The notes under the pieces: generated by a model
The model's database searches: none
What the model saw: the letters and a program-made list of their open reading frames with translations, nothing else
Told to the model about the DNA's origin: nothing
In this document: positions 37,609 through 48,108 of the stretch, in pieces
Layout: every line of letters starts with the position of its first letter
Numbering within the stretch: position 1 is the stretch's first letter
Source of the DNA: Nemopilema nomurai
Taxonomy: Eukaryota > Cnidaria > Scyphozoa > Rhizostomeae > Rhizostomatidae
Assembly (NCBI GenBank): GCA_003864495.1
Contig: PEDN01001358.1
Span: 434,001-498,000 of the forward strand
Reading direction: 5' to 3'
Length of the DNA: 64,000 nucleotides
Position numbers and translations under genes: made by a program

Positions 37609-38316
37609 CACTACCGTTCAAAAAGTATTGGGAAGATTCAAAGTTTCAAAAGATGCTTATGATAAAGCTTTTAAAAAAAAAGGCATTTGATTCTCTCTTA
37701 TTAAGTACGACAACCGGATATTTCCATGAAACTTTCATAAGACATTGTTCATGTGTTGAAGTATTTCAATTTCGCCACATTAATCGAAAAAGATTAACTG
37801 TAAAAATTTTCTAGGCCAGAAACATGAACATGTAGGTTATCAAACGTCGTGAAATACCATACGAGAAGGGGAAATTATCTTTTAAAAAATAATGGTAAAA
37901 GCTACCAAGAAAATGCGTCAACTGTGTGCTGCTCAAAAAATGCAGCTTTCGATGTATGCAAAAGGTTCTTTATATTTGGAACCGTGAAAGATTTGCCAAG
38001 GGTTGGCAGACCGAAGAAGTTCCAGAGGCCAAGACATGAAAGGTCTTTATTGAGAGATCAAAAAACAGGATACATCTTGATTCATTTGCTCGAAGGTCAA
38101 AGCGCAGAGGTTTCAAATTCTAATAATTAATTGTAATGAATAAAGAGAGCTGAAATTGTGCAACTTGTTGATGCTATTACTGGGCTATTTAGACCATTTC
38201 AAAGGATAATGGGAGTGTTTCAAAGTATATATATATTTTTTGATCGCCTTAAATTGTTTTCATTCGCCAGAAGATTCAAAACTTTGAATTGTCTCAAGAC
38301 TTTTGGAACGGTAGTG
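37609..38316 (+). mobile_element. Second Tc1-like element, transposase remnant (708 bp)
   Basis: The termini CACTACCGTTCAAAAAGTAT and its mirror ending GGAACGGTAGTG are flanked by TA (37607-37608 and 38317-38318). A plus-strand frame at 37849-38130 retains only the N-terminal DNA-binding region, with KNNGKSYQENAS and GTVKDLPRVGRPKK, the GRPRK hook typical of Tc1 transposases. The catalytic DDE part is absent. Its ends differ from the 35372-36271 element, so it is a separate family. Confidence 0.8.
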
Positions 38317-40692
38317 TACATAGAATAAGTGGCAAATGAGGGCAAAGCAGAATTCAAAAAAACTAAAACTAGTTCTGGAATAGTGTGCCAAACATTAATG
38401 ATGAGCAAATAATGCTCTTTGCAATTGAAATAGGAATACCAGTAGGAGCCAATAGGAATCTCCAATAATTTACACAGGCATACAATTACAAAGATCGAGG
38501 GCTAACTCATTTCTTGTAGGTGCATACCTGTCTTCAAGAAGGAAAAGATTGATACTTTCAGTTTTTCCCATCCAACAAAAACGAAAACAACAGTGTGACT
38601 AAGCCACCAAAGGGTCATTCCATTTCAAATCAACACAATAAGCAGATCTTTGACACCCATAGAACCAGATTGGTTTGAACCTAGTTTCATTTTATGCTAC
38701 CATTTACTAATGTTTAAAGGAAAGTTGCTAACATCATGGCTGTGTGCAACTAGACCCATTCCCAGTCCAAACTGTTGTCGTTTAGCACTATCCGGATGTA
38801 CTTTACTCCACCTTTATGGAATGTGAAAAAGTAAGGAAATATCTGGTTACCAAATCAGAAGCCTTATTAGAAGTAGCCCCAGCATTTACCAAAACGCGAA
38901 ACCCAAACCGAGCCCTAGTTTTTCATTTCAATTACATTTTTGACCCTATCATAGCTATATTAGAGCTAAATGAACAATGTTTCCATTTCTTAAGTGGCTT
39001 TGATTAGGATGACAATAATCGATAATGAAGTTGGTGTACAGACTTACGTTTTGCGCAAGCTTCTCTGCTGTCTTACTATCTATCAGATTAGCACAAAGCC
39101 AAGCATCTTGGTTCATTGCACCAACAGACTCCATCGTGACAAAAGCCTATTCCATTTGACAGCTAAAAGATATCAAATTTCCAGTAAAAAACGTTTGTAT
39201 CGAAAGTAAACCTTGGCCTTCCGTTTCATCTGGTAGATTGTTTTGAAGTTGTTGCTGTTGGTGAACTTTTCTTTTGTCTGCTTTTTACGAATAGTCGGGG
39301 GTCTGAAAAGCGGGGGAGGGAGTTAGCAGAAATGCGAGGCGAGTAAAAAGTCGAGTGCTGAGAAGCCCTAATTTAAACCCTAAGGAGAAGGAAATATTCT
39401 GGTTGTACTTTGAAGCTTGAAATATTTTGTTACATCCTACAAAACGGTAGTTCAGTTGAAAGAGACTTCTGAAGCTGTCTCTCGAACAAAGAAACAGGCC
39501 ATGCAATCTCTCTGTCCACCATCAGGGAATAACAAGTAAGCAATAAAGGTCAGCTGGAGGAGCAGTTTTTAGACAAAACACACTCATAATTCACGAGAAA
39601 GTTGCCAAATCGGGCATATTCTTTCAAAGTTGTTGTGCACTGGACAAATATATGACAAAACATTGATGTTGTCTAATAGGTGCTTCAAAAATATTGTGAC
39701 GAGAATTGGCCCTAAACCGTCCCCAAAATCTCCGAAAAATTTCTGTCCAAGTATCATCAAAGTAAATTGTTAACCATCTCAGCAGGTCTAGATTGTCACA
39801 CGTTTCTTAAACATTTGACCCCTACTTTTTTATATTATGAATAAATTCAAATACAGAACCCTTTCAAACTGGGTGCTTCAGCAAAGAAAATATGATATCA
39901 CTGTTCCAAGAGTCTTGCTGCTTTCTCTCTCACCCCTAGTCCACGAGTTGGAAACTGAAAATGCATAGAAGGGGAATACTTATTAATTGTTGACTGCGAA
40001 AGCTTTGTTCAATGGTCTTCGATCCATGTTTTATTGAAATCTGAATTCGAGAAAAGCTCTTCCTTTTGGTACCATTATTTCAAACACTTGCATAATTTCT
40101 CTTGCTCGAGATATCAGAGCCTCTTTTGGCAAAGAATCACGTGATGCTTGATAACCGCGAAGATAGAGCTAATGGGAAGCTCATATTACAAATAACTCAC
40201 TCCAGTCTCCAGACTTGCTACTATATGCAAAAATCATACGTGTTGGATTTACTTGTCGTAGTATTACTGAATTATACATATTTACCGAACAAAGCTGCTC
40301 GCAAAAACCAGAAACGTCACACAACATAATTATGTTTTGATCGAAATATTACTACGCTTTCCATCATTTTTCTGCTTCTCATAAAAAATACTTGCTACGA
40401 CTACGTTTACTTCGCTTATCAAGACAACGTGGTGGCCTAAAAATCTTCAAGTTCTAAGTACGACCTAAAATACTGGACAGCTGCCCCACAACCTAAACAA
40501 AGATCAGATCAGTTTCAAATGATCAACTGGCATCAGCAGCTCCATAATCGAAACGGCCTCCGGTAGATGTTGCCTATACTTCCAATTGGATGAGCCGTTT
40601 GATGAAGTGCGCTCCATCAAGACTTCTGTTTGCGGTTCAGAATACTTTTTCATTCTTGGTTGTCGAGTGAATATCTGTTCTTGGCTATGGAA
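38317..40692. other. Upstream of TMEM116 and 3' flank of SMARCB1
   Basis: No complete gene is recognised apart from the candidate TMEM116 first exon at 39212-39229. The TMEM116 promoter would be just above that. The stretch 39230-40692 otherwise holds short, unconvincing open frames. Confidence 0.4.
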
Positions 40693-43600
40693 TCATATAT
40701 AACTTGGAACAGTGTTGGCCAGACGACGCATTCGCCTAAAACAAAGCAAATTAAGTGAGAAAAAGTTGATCAATGTAAAACTTGAGGCAAAATGCGGAGG
40801 TTTTAACCGACAGATTGCATGATCAACCAAGTGATGACACTGATGAGGAATATAAAAGCGAGTTAGATGTAAGAAATTATTGAACAGGTTGTATCTAGTG
40901 AAGAAAAATAGAAACGAAAAAGTGAAAAGAATGAGATATAGAGCTTTTTCAGGGGAAGGAAGTATGGCCTTATTTCTAAAAAAATTGTGTTTATCTTCTA
41001 CAGGCAAAATGGTCCTGCTGAAATGGCTTTGCAGGAAAATTCTTTAGCGAGCGGGAACAAAAATATGTAGACACAATTCACAACAACAAACCTTGTATTT
41101 CTGTCCTGATCACGAAGCTTCTTTTCCATTTCCGCATCAGTAAGTGTTTCCAAGAATGGGCACCAATGGTCTACGTCATTTCCTGTTCTAAAGGGGTTGT
41201 CTATGGATGGCAAGGGGGCTTCACTGAATGCATAGGTCTTAGTGTGCCAACTCAGTTGTCCTCTGATACTGTAGGCAATGGCAGTGACAAACTCTCCTCC
41301 TAGCCCCAAGTCAGTGCATAATGACATTGCAAACTGCTCTGGACTATTCAATGGTTCAGCCATGTCCCATTCGAACTGATCAACCAATGAGACATTTCCA
41401 ACATGAATGTTTAGCTGCAACATTTAAAAAGAACAAACAAATCAGTATTAACTGTGCCCAAGATTTGTAAAACGAAATAATGATCCATTTTCATAAGCTG
41501 CTTTTCTTAAATACCAAAAACTGGTGCATATCACAATTCTTTCTAAACTCAACATCACTTGAGCCTGTAGTCTTTGAAAAGTTTGCAATGACCTGACATA
41601 GAAATTGATATGAATTCAATGAAAAAATGGGAGGGGGGAGGGGCTAGCCTGTTTTCTGAAAATAGGAGTAAAGTTTTGTATACTCTTTTTGTCCAATGTA
41701 AATCATATGTTTCTTCTTGGGGAGGTTTCTAACCTCTTATAGCAGATTTGCTGTCACAAAAATGCTGAAAATGCCCATTGTCTTACAAACAAACCCTTTC
41801 TTCTTAATAGCAATAAAACAAGATGATAAAAACCTTTATAATGACTCTCTGATCAGCAGCATCATCCATGTTGATTTCTGTCTCTGTTGAGTGTTGTTTG
41901 ATCTGCTGTTGAATGGCAGATGCAACAGCCGGCACAAAACTGTTTGCCGGAAGGTCCAAGTCATCACAGAAAACCTCAGCAAACGACTCAGGTGTAATCA
42001 ATGCTTCTGTAAAATTATTCAAAAAAGGAATGTCATTCAACTAATCTTTTGCTTTAGAGATTTGATTTGCAATAGATCTGAAAATGCATGTAAACATTGC
42101 ATGGAAGTGAATAATTTCCATTCCAAGCTTACCATTCTTGTTCCAAGTAAATGAGTCCCTCAGTTTCTGTCCGTCGATTTCAATGTCTAGCCTGATAGGT
42201 ATAAGCTCTTCTGGCAAGGCAGCTGCTTCGTGCACTGCTGCCATATCATGATCATCATAGCTACAATCAATAGATAAAAAATAACTTTTTTCTCAAATGC
42301 AGGTGGTGTAAATAATTATACATAATTAAACAGAATTAATACATAATTAAAAAGAACATAATCTCAAAGTGCGGCTAGTTAAGATCATTTTTTTAAAGTG
42401 AAAAAATACAGAGTTGGTTAACAGGGAAGTGACTGTAGCCAGTCAAGCGTTCGTATCAAGCAAAAAATGATTTAATTGGATGCATCTTACTCAATGAAGG
42501 GTCAATTGGGACTTTAAGCATTGGTAACAGAGCAAATGGGTGGATAAAAACTTGGAATAGGGGATATCAAAGAACAATACCATGAATGCCATAAAATTAT
42601 TGCTTCATTGACAAGTAAACTCATAAGCACAGTATGGCCCGGAAGGCAGCAGGGAATGATAGCTAAATTGTATGTAATGTGTTATACATCAGAATATAAC
42701 ATGCTGTGATTAAATTACCCAATGCAGCTGCCTGATACATTTATAAATTCTTCAGCATTTATGGTTAAGGAAGGAGCAGGCAAAAACAGCATTCTGCACT
42801 TAGCCAATCATTTTATCATGACTAAAGACTTTGCAAGCGGTGGAGTACTATCAGTAGCAGCAAGGAGGGAGGGAGTTCAGTGCAATAACACCCCTTCATA
42901 AAACAACATAGTTTTTCAACACTGGGGGCTGGTTTTAAATCCAACATCACATTTTTGATCAGCTCATTATGCCTTATGGATAGGATCTGGTCTTGAAAAC
43001 AGCCAGAAAAGATACAGTGAAGTTTTTATAAGGAACCACTTTATAGAAGACCTACATGTAGAAGACCCAAATATTCAAGGAACTCATACTACAAAAAATG
43101 AAATCACTAAGGAACTTTTTTATTTGAAAATTTTTTTATAACTGCAAGCATCAAGAACTAAAAAGCCGGTTCCATTCATTTGCAGCCAATACTTGCATAG
43201 ATTGTTTGATATTCGTGTGTCAAGTGCTTCTTTGAGTAGCTTCCGCTCCGCTTGAGTAGCCATATGCTGTCTTGCCCCTCTCTCTATTAAGTGCTAAGGC
43301 TTATTGATGTACAGCAAAAATTAAGGAGCTTTTGGTACTAAAATCTGATGATTTGCGGTCTATGAATAAGGAACTCTTGGAACTAGGCCTTGAGGTAGCT
43401 TCCTTATAAAAAGTGTGTAATATAGAGAGGCTTGACCAAACTATCCTGGCTTTGGCACCCCTGGTTAACTTTAGTGCCCCATTAAAAACGGCCTCCTTGG
43501 CCCCTGCCAAGCTACTGTTGAGTACTATTTACAATGGTCAGATGACTGCAGTCAACAACCCCCCCCCCCCCTTCCAAAAATAATCGCGGTTTCTCCTCAT

Positions 43601-44141
43601 GTGTTGTCGAGCACCAAAAGCCATATTAAATATGATGCACCACGTACCACGTTGGGAATGATTTAACTCTCTTTGGACCAAATCTATTTCTATTGATAGG
43701 AGTGGCAGCCGGAACTGCATCCAAATGGTGAGAACTGTTTGGTAAGATGTTTGGCAACCAGACATTGCTGCCACGCTTTGCCTTGTTTCTATCCACGTTC
43801 TGCAGTGCCAACTTTTCACGCAGTTCTTGCTTATACTTTTCATCATCACCTTCAAGTATCTCCTCTATCTCTGTAGTTCTAACGAGTGTAATATTTGTTG
43901 CCAACGAGCTTCCACTTGCATTTTCCTGTGAGGCAATTTTTTTCCTCTCGTCTATGGTGGCTAGCCTACGCCACAAAGATGGATACTTCTTGTAAAGGGA
44001 TCCTCTGAAAAGTCGCAGAAAATTTCCAACTTCACTTCCTATCATATAAGACTCGCCGTCTTCCTCCAACTGAAACTTTTTAGGCTTAATTCCATATGTT
44101 AATGGAGCTGTTGTGGAGTTAGTTGCTTTTGGAGTCGCCAT
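40693..44141 (-). CDS. SMARCB1: SMARCB1 (BAF47/INI1/SNF5), BAF complex core subunit, 386 aa
   Basis: Five exons: 43648-44141, 42133-42260, 41834-42006, 41092-41414 and 40693-40735, joining in phase to 386 residues, almost exactly the length of the human protein (385). The N-terminal winged-helix DNA-binding domain includes [20 protein letters not shown] and [16 protein letters not shown]. Next come [12 protein letters not shown] and the two SNF5 repeats: RPT1 beginning [20 protein letters not shown], and RPT2 with [20 protein letters not shown] and [20 protein letters not shown]. The C-terminal helix has [20 protein letters not shown]. The start is the ATG in ACAAGATGGCG. The frame upstream is open but has no ATG, which supports this choice. 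The gene product stabilises SWI/SNF (BAF/PBAF) complexes and contacts the nucleosome acidic patch through the C-terminal basic helix, which is conserved here. A diverged copy of exon 1 lies upstream. Confidence 0.97.
43559..43571. repeat. C-homopolymer tract near the SMARCB1 exon 1 donor
   Basis: About 13 consecutive C in SMARCB1 intron 1, some 80 bp past the exon 1 donor (G run in the transcript). Confidence 0.85.
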
Positions 44142-44647
44142 CTTGTTCTTTGTTGCAGCTCCGCCTCGTTTACGAAACCCGCGTAAGGATTCACAAGGAG
44201 ACGGCAATTCACAGGGTAATATTTGACAAGCCCTCTTCCGGAAAAAACAACACCTTTTTTAGCCTCCGCCTACCAGGTATAAACCCCAACTTTGGAAGCG
44301 AAGTTCAGTCTTTTTATTACATGGTTTATCTTCCTCCCCCCTCTCTTACCCAAACTCGTTAATATGCCTCTGTTTCCCCGTGCTTCCCTCATGAACCAAT
44401 GCAAAATAATTGTTGAGGCTGGTATGCTCGATCTCCTGCCATAATTTCCAAAAGGGTAGATTTGTAAATGAAATCCAATCACGCTTTATTTTTCAAAGGA
44501 AAGTTGCAGACCAAACTCTTCTCGAATGTCCCTTTGCAGGTCAAGTTTCTTTAATACTTTAATTCCCAACTCATTATCTTTGAGAAGCTATCGGAATTTT
44601 ATTCGATATATTTTGTTGAATCAAAGTGTAGGTCTTTAGGTAAACTA

Positions 44648-45013
44648 TTTTACAAGAGGAAGAAGAGTCATTAAGATTTACTTGATACTTTGTAGCGTTT
44701 TGAAACCTCTCCTGCTTTCAAAACTACGGTTCCTTTCTCCCTATATCATTTTTAAACACATCCTGTTGAGTACATATTGAGTATGAACTGTGCAAAATTT
44801 TGTGCACATGAGACAGTAAAACATCAAGGGTGGAAAGGAAGTTAATTGATTGTGAGTTTTAAGGCCATCTAATGTATGAACCATCTAATGAAAAAGATTC
44901 TTGGCACATAGAATTGGCCAATAAAACCTAGCACACAGCTATTGTTACTGTCCCTCTAAATGCTTCTAAAATGTGCATCTAGAATACGTTTAGAATTATA
45001 AGTCAGTAACAGT
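44648..45013. repeat. Duplicated upstream blocks A1 (44648-44775) and B1 (44778-45013)
   Basis: Block A1 recurs at about 45017-45145 as A2, nearly identical (shared ACAAGAGGAAGAAGAGTCAT and TAGCGTTTTGAAACCTCTCC). Block B1 recurs at about 46366-46618 as B2 (shared GAACTGTGCAAAATTTTGTG, GAATTGGCCAATAAAACCTA and TAGAATACGTTTAGAATTAT), with one short replaced stretch. B1 lies about 0.64 kb above the SMARCB1 ATG and B2 about 0.31 kb above the ATG of the duplicated exon 1. This is consistent with tandem duplication of the 5' end of the gene. Confidence 0.85.
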
Positions 45014-45016
45014 AAC

Positions 45017-45145
45017 ATTTTACAAGAGGAAGAAGAGTCATTAAGATTTGCTTGATACTTTGTAGCGTTTTGAAACCTCTCCTGCTTTCAAAACTACGGT
45101 TCTCTTCTCCCTATATCGTTTTTAAACACATCCTGTTGAATACTT
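45017..45145. repeat. Duplicated block A2
   Basis: Direct repeat of block A1 (44648-44775), same orientation, differing at a handful of positions. It lies between B1 and the duplicated SMARCB1 exon. Confidence 0.85.
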
Positions 45146-45569
45146 GATAAGTTATAAGAGAGGTTTCCAAGATTCAAGGTTGGATCGAAAAGTCGTTATT
45201 ACATTTTTTGTGCTACATTCCTATTCAATTGTTTGAAATTCTTGAATTTGCATTTTTTTAAATTTGCGTGCATAGAGAATTTCAAATATGAAAAATTGTG
45301 GTCATACTTCCCTGTGCAAATAAGTATACATTAAATAATAAGAACGACCATGCGAGAAAAATTCGCAACAGAATAATTTCTTCTACGGAAATAGCATGCC
45401 CTTCAGGTTGGACTCAAACATATTCCTGTTTCGATCATTTTGATAATGATATGTCATGAGTACTTGAAATTTTATTAGCTTCGTCAAAATAGGCTCCTCA
45501 AGCCCCATAACGAATTTCATAGGCTCTATCTTTTAAGATACAGAAAGGATAATATAAACAATAAAATAC

Positions 45570-46057
45570 CAATTTGGAATTAGCATCTTTCTAAGCTCTT
45601 CCCTTTTCTTGATCTTTTTAGGCTCTGGTGGATTCCTCGTCGTAACGCAAGAGTTTATGAGCGGAGCAAGATGCACTTCTGTCCCTTCTCCTCTCAAAGC
45701 TTTTACGGGGTTCACGCTCTCTTGGATTTGACTATGCAAGTTCAGTTTCCTAGCTGGCAAAGTTACACCGCGTGACTTCGTCCCGCCAGGTCCTTTGAAC
45801 TGCTGCCCCTCACCCCTCAATATTGCTTCCCCGTCTGATGCTCTGATACACATAAGCTCCCAATTTGCAAGAACTCTGTTGCTAACTCCAAGTTCAGCCA
45901 AAATTTTCTTTTCGTCCTTTGTAACAATCCTACGCCATAAGTTAGGGAACTTTTTGTACAGCGCCCCTTTGAAGAGGTCCAGTCGGCTGCCAACTTCACT
46001 GCCAATCATGTAACTCTCATCATCTCCTGGAAAGCGATAAACTGTTGGTAAGTCCAT
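45570..46057 (-). CDS. Diverged duplicate of SMARCB1 exon 1 (winged-helix domain), possible alternative first exon
   Basis: An intact 174-codon frame starts at ATG 46057 and is clearly homologous to SMARCB1 exon 1: [33 protein letters not shown] and VTKDEKK align with the winged-helix domain 1.9 kb downstream. It ends at ATTCCAAATTG followed by GTATTT, a donor at the same place and phase as the SMARCB1 donor (CCAACGTG/GTACGTG). Both exons are 2 mod 3 (488 and 494 nt), so splicing to SMARCB1 exon 2 (42260) would keep frame. No copies of exons 2-5 follow it, and HHLDAVP is lost. Either it is an alternative first exon of SMARCB1 with its own promoter, or a partial duplicate. The intact frame despite strong divergence favours function. 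Confidence 0.75.
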
Positions 46058-46365
46058 TTTCTTCCCCGGACAAGATCAAAACCCCAAACATTCAAGCTTC
46101 ATTTGTTGCTATCAAGTTATGTCGTTTTTCGTTCGAATCGCAAACATTCAAATGGATCGCAAGGAGCAAGTCACGTGGCTGTGCAATGTTTTCGTTTCTT
46201 TTGATAAAACTTAGAATGAATTTATTCTTCAATTTTAAGGTTAGTTCTTTTTTTAGAAGAATGTAGCTTATCAGAGCAGAATCTGAATGATGTTGCACTT
46301 CAGAACTTTAAGAAACAGTTTTGATGACGTTTTGGTCTTGGAGCAGATGATTATCTTTCTTCACT

Positions 46366-46618
46366 GATTGAGAATGAACTGTGCAAAATTTTGTGTACAT
46401 GAGACAATAAAACGTCAAGGGTGGAAAGGAATTTATTTGATTGTGAGTTTCAAGACGTAAGTTATGCTTTGGATTAAGGATATGAACCATCCAATGAAAA
46501 AGATTCTCGGCATTTAGAATTGGCCAATAAAACCTAACACACAGCTATCGTTACTGTTCCTCTGAATGCTTCTAAAATGTGAATCTAGAATACGTTTAGA
46601 ATTATGAGTCAGTAACAA
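46366..46618. repeat. Duplicated block B2 upstream of the second SMARCB1 exon 1
   Basis: Direct repeat of B1 (44778-45013), same orientation. About 30 bases in the middle (around 46455-46480) replace a shorter B1 segment. It lies 0.3 kb upstream of ATG 46057. Confidence 0.85.
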
Positions 46619-48108
46619 AAATATGTAGATAATGCTATTTTGATCTTGCCCCTTTTTCAAAGACTATATATTTCCATTTAAAAAAGCCCTATTTCTTTAC
46701 ATTATCTGCCGATGAAATCAGAATTCCATTCGGCAGTGTTTTTTTCGCGTCAAGGGGTCTGGGCAGAGCAACTGCATTTGGCGCGAAACTGGAATTGTGT
46801 TTTGGATGACGTGTACAGCAAAGCAAGAGGATAACAGTTGGGGACAAGCATGCAGTTTGAATAAAAGTCTAGCAAAAGTAAGTTGATGTCGAGAGCAGAG
46901 AAAGCAAATCATAATCATCTTATAATTTCATGTTGCAGCAAGTGATCTTCGTGCAGTCCACTCATATTAACTTTCCTTTTTATTTCAAAATCGGTTTGTA
47001 ACAAACTTTCATCACATAATCGGCTCTAAACTTTCAATATCTTTAGTAGACTAGCACATGCATTCAAATGCAGGCTGAGGTAGATTTGTCGATTTCAAAC
47101 TAAATTTTGTAGAGTAATACTAGAGATAAGGGATTTAGTTAAAATGATATTCAAGGATGCATTAATAGCGGTTAATTAACAATGTTATCACTAGATGGGG
47201 CGATGACAACAACCTTTGCAAACATTAATCTCTTAATGAAGTTTACGTTTAATTACGTGGCAAGTTAACTAAAACCTTAAACTTTTATTTAGATTGCAAA
47301 ATATCTTTGAAAGTGGCATTATTAGAAAAGCATTCTATTGAGATCAAAATCACTATTTAGTTTTGCAGTAGGTAGGTGGGTAGGTAAGTAGGTAGGGATA
47401 GGTAATGGCGTTGGAACTTGACATTAGATTAATAAACTACGTTGACCTTTCCTGACGTTGACCTTTAGAAGGATCATCTCTTGGACAGGCTCAATTTATT
47501 AGAAGTAATAAAAATAAACCACTTTCGACTTACAACGGTAAAATGAATTGATATTTAACGAAAGAGGTCATTCTCCAGTCCAGGAAAATTTTAACTTAAT
47601 ATTTGGCAAAATGGATCATAGAATTAGAATCTGTATGTTGAAATCAGGCTGTTTCAAAAATTTCTTAGTGTTTGAGGTGTCAGGCTGCGAATAAAACAAT
47701 TTTCGAAATTCAGCTTTTCCTATACACTTCATTGGAATTTGCTTCTGCAGTAAAATTTTGCAAATTGCGGTCAAACCTCAAATAATGTTTAGATATTCAA
47801 AACAAAGTAACTCGCGACCGAAGGGTCCAAACAACTTGAATATTTCAGATTAGACTAACTTGAAGGCGTAGATTTCAATTCTGAGGTTCATTTTTGAAAG
47901 ATTCGTAGATAGCGAGATACAAAATCAATGACGTCAATCTGGATCGCAGAGTTGGCAGTCAAGAAATCGAGAAAATTCGCTGCTAAAGAATTTTGGCTTT
48001 TGTCTGTAGGCTATCTTAATTTGAGTAAATAGTCCTCTGTTCAAAGCGATTAATGAGCAATTGACCAACGTTTTTTGATTTTAGAACTAACTCTATCACG
48101 CTACTGAA
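46619..48108. other. Intergenic, SYCP1 5' region
   Basis: Nothing coding is recognised. A short GTAGGTAG-type repeat lies at about 47372-47402. The sequence TTTTTTGATTTTAG just before 48083 looks like a splice acceptor, so SYCP1 may have a non-coding first exon further upstream. Confidence 0.45.

Noticed and set aside
38521..38580. ATG-bearing candidate first exon of TMEM116 (MGKTESINLFLLED)
   Set aside because: Its donor leaves phase 2, while exon 37519-37562 needs phase 0; the 39212-39229 candidate fits better.
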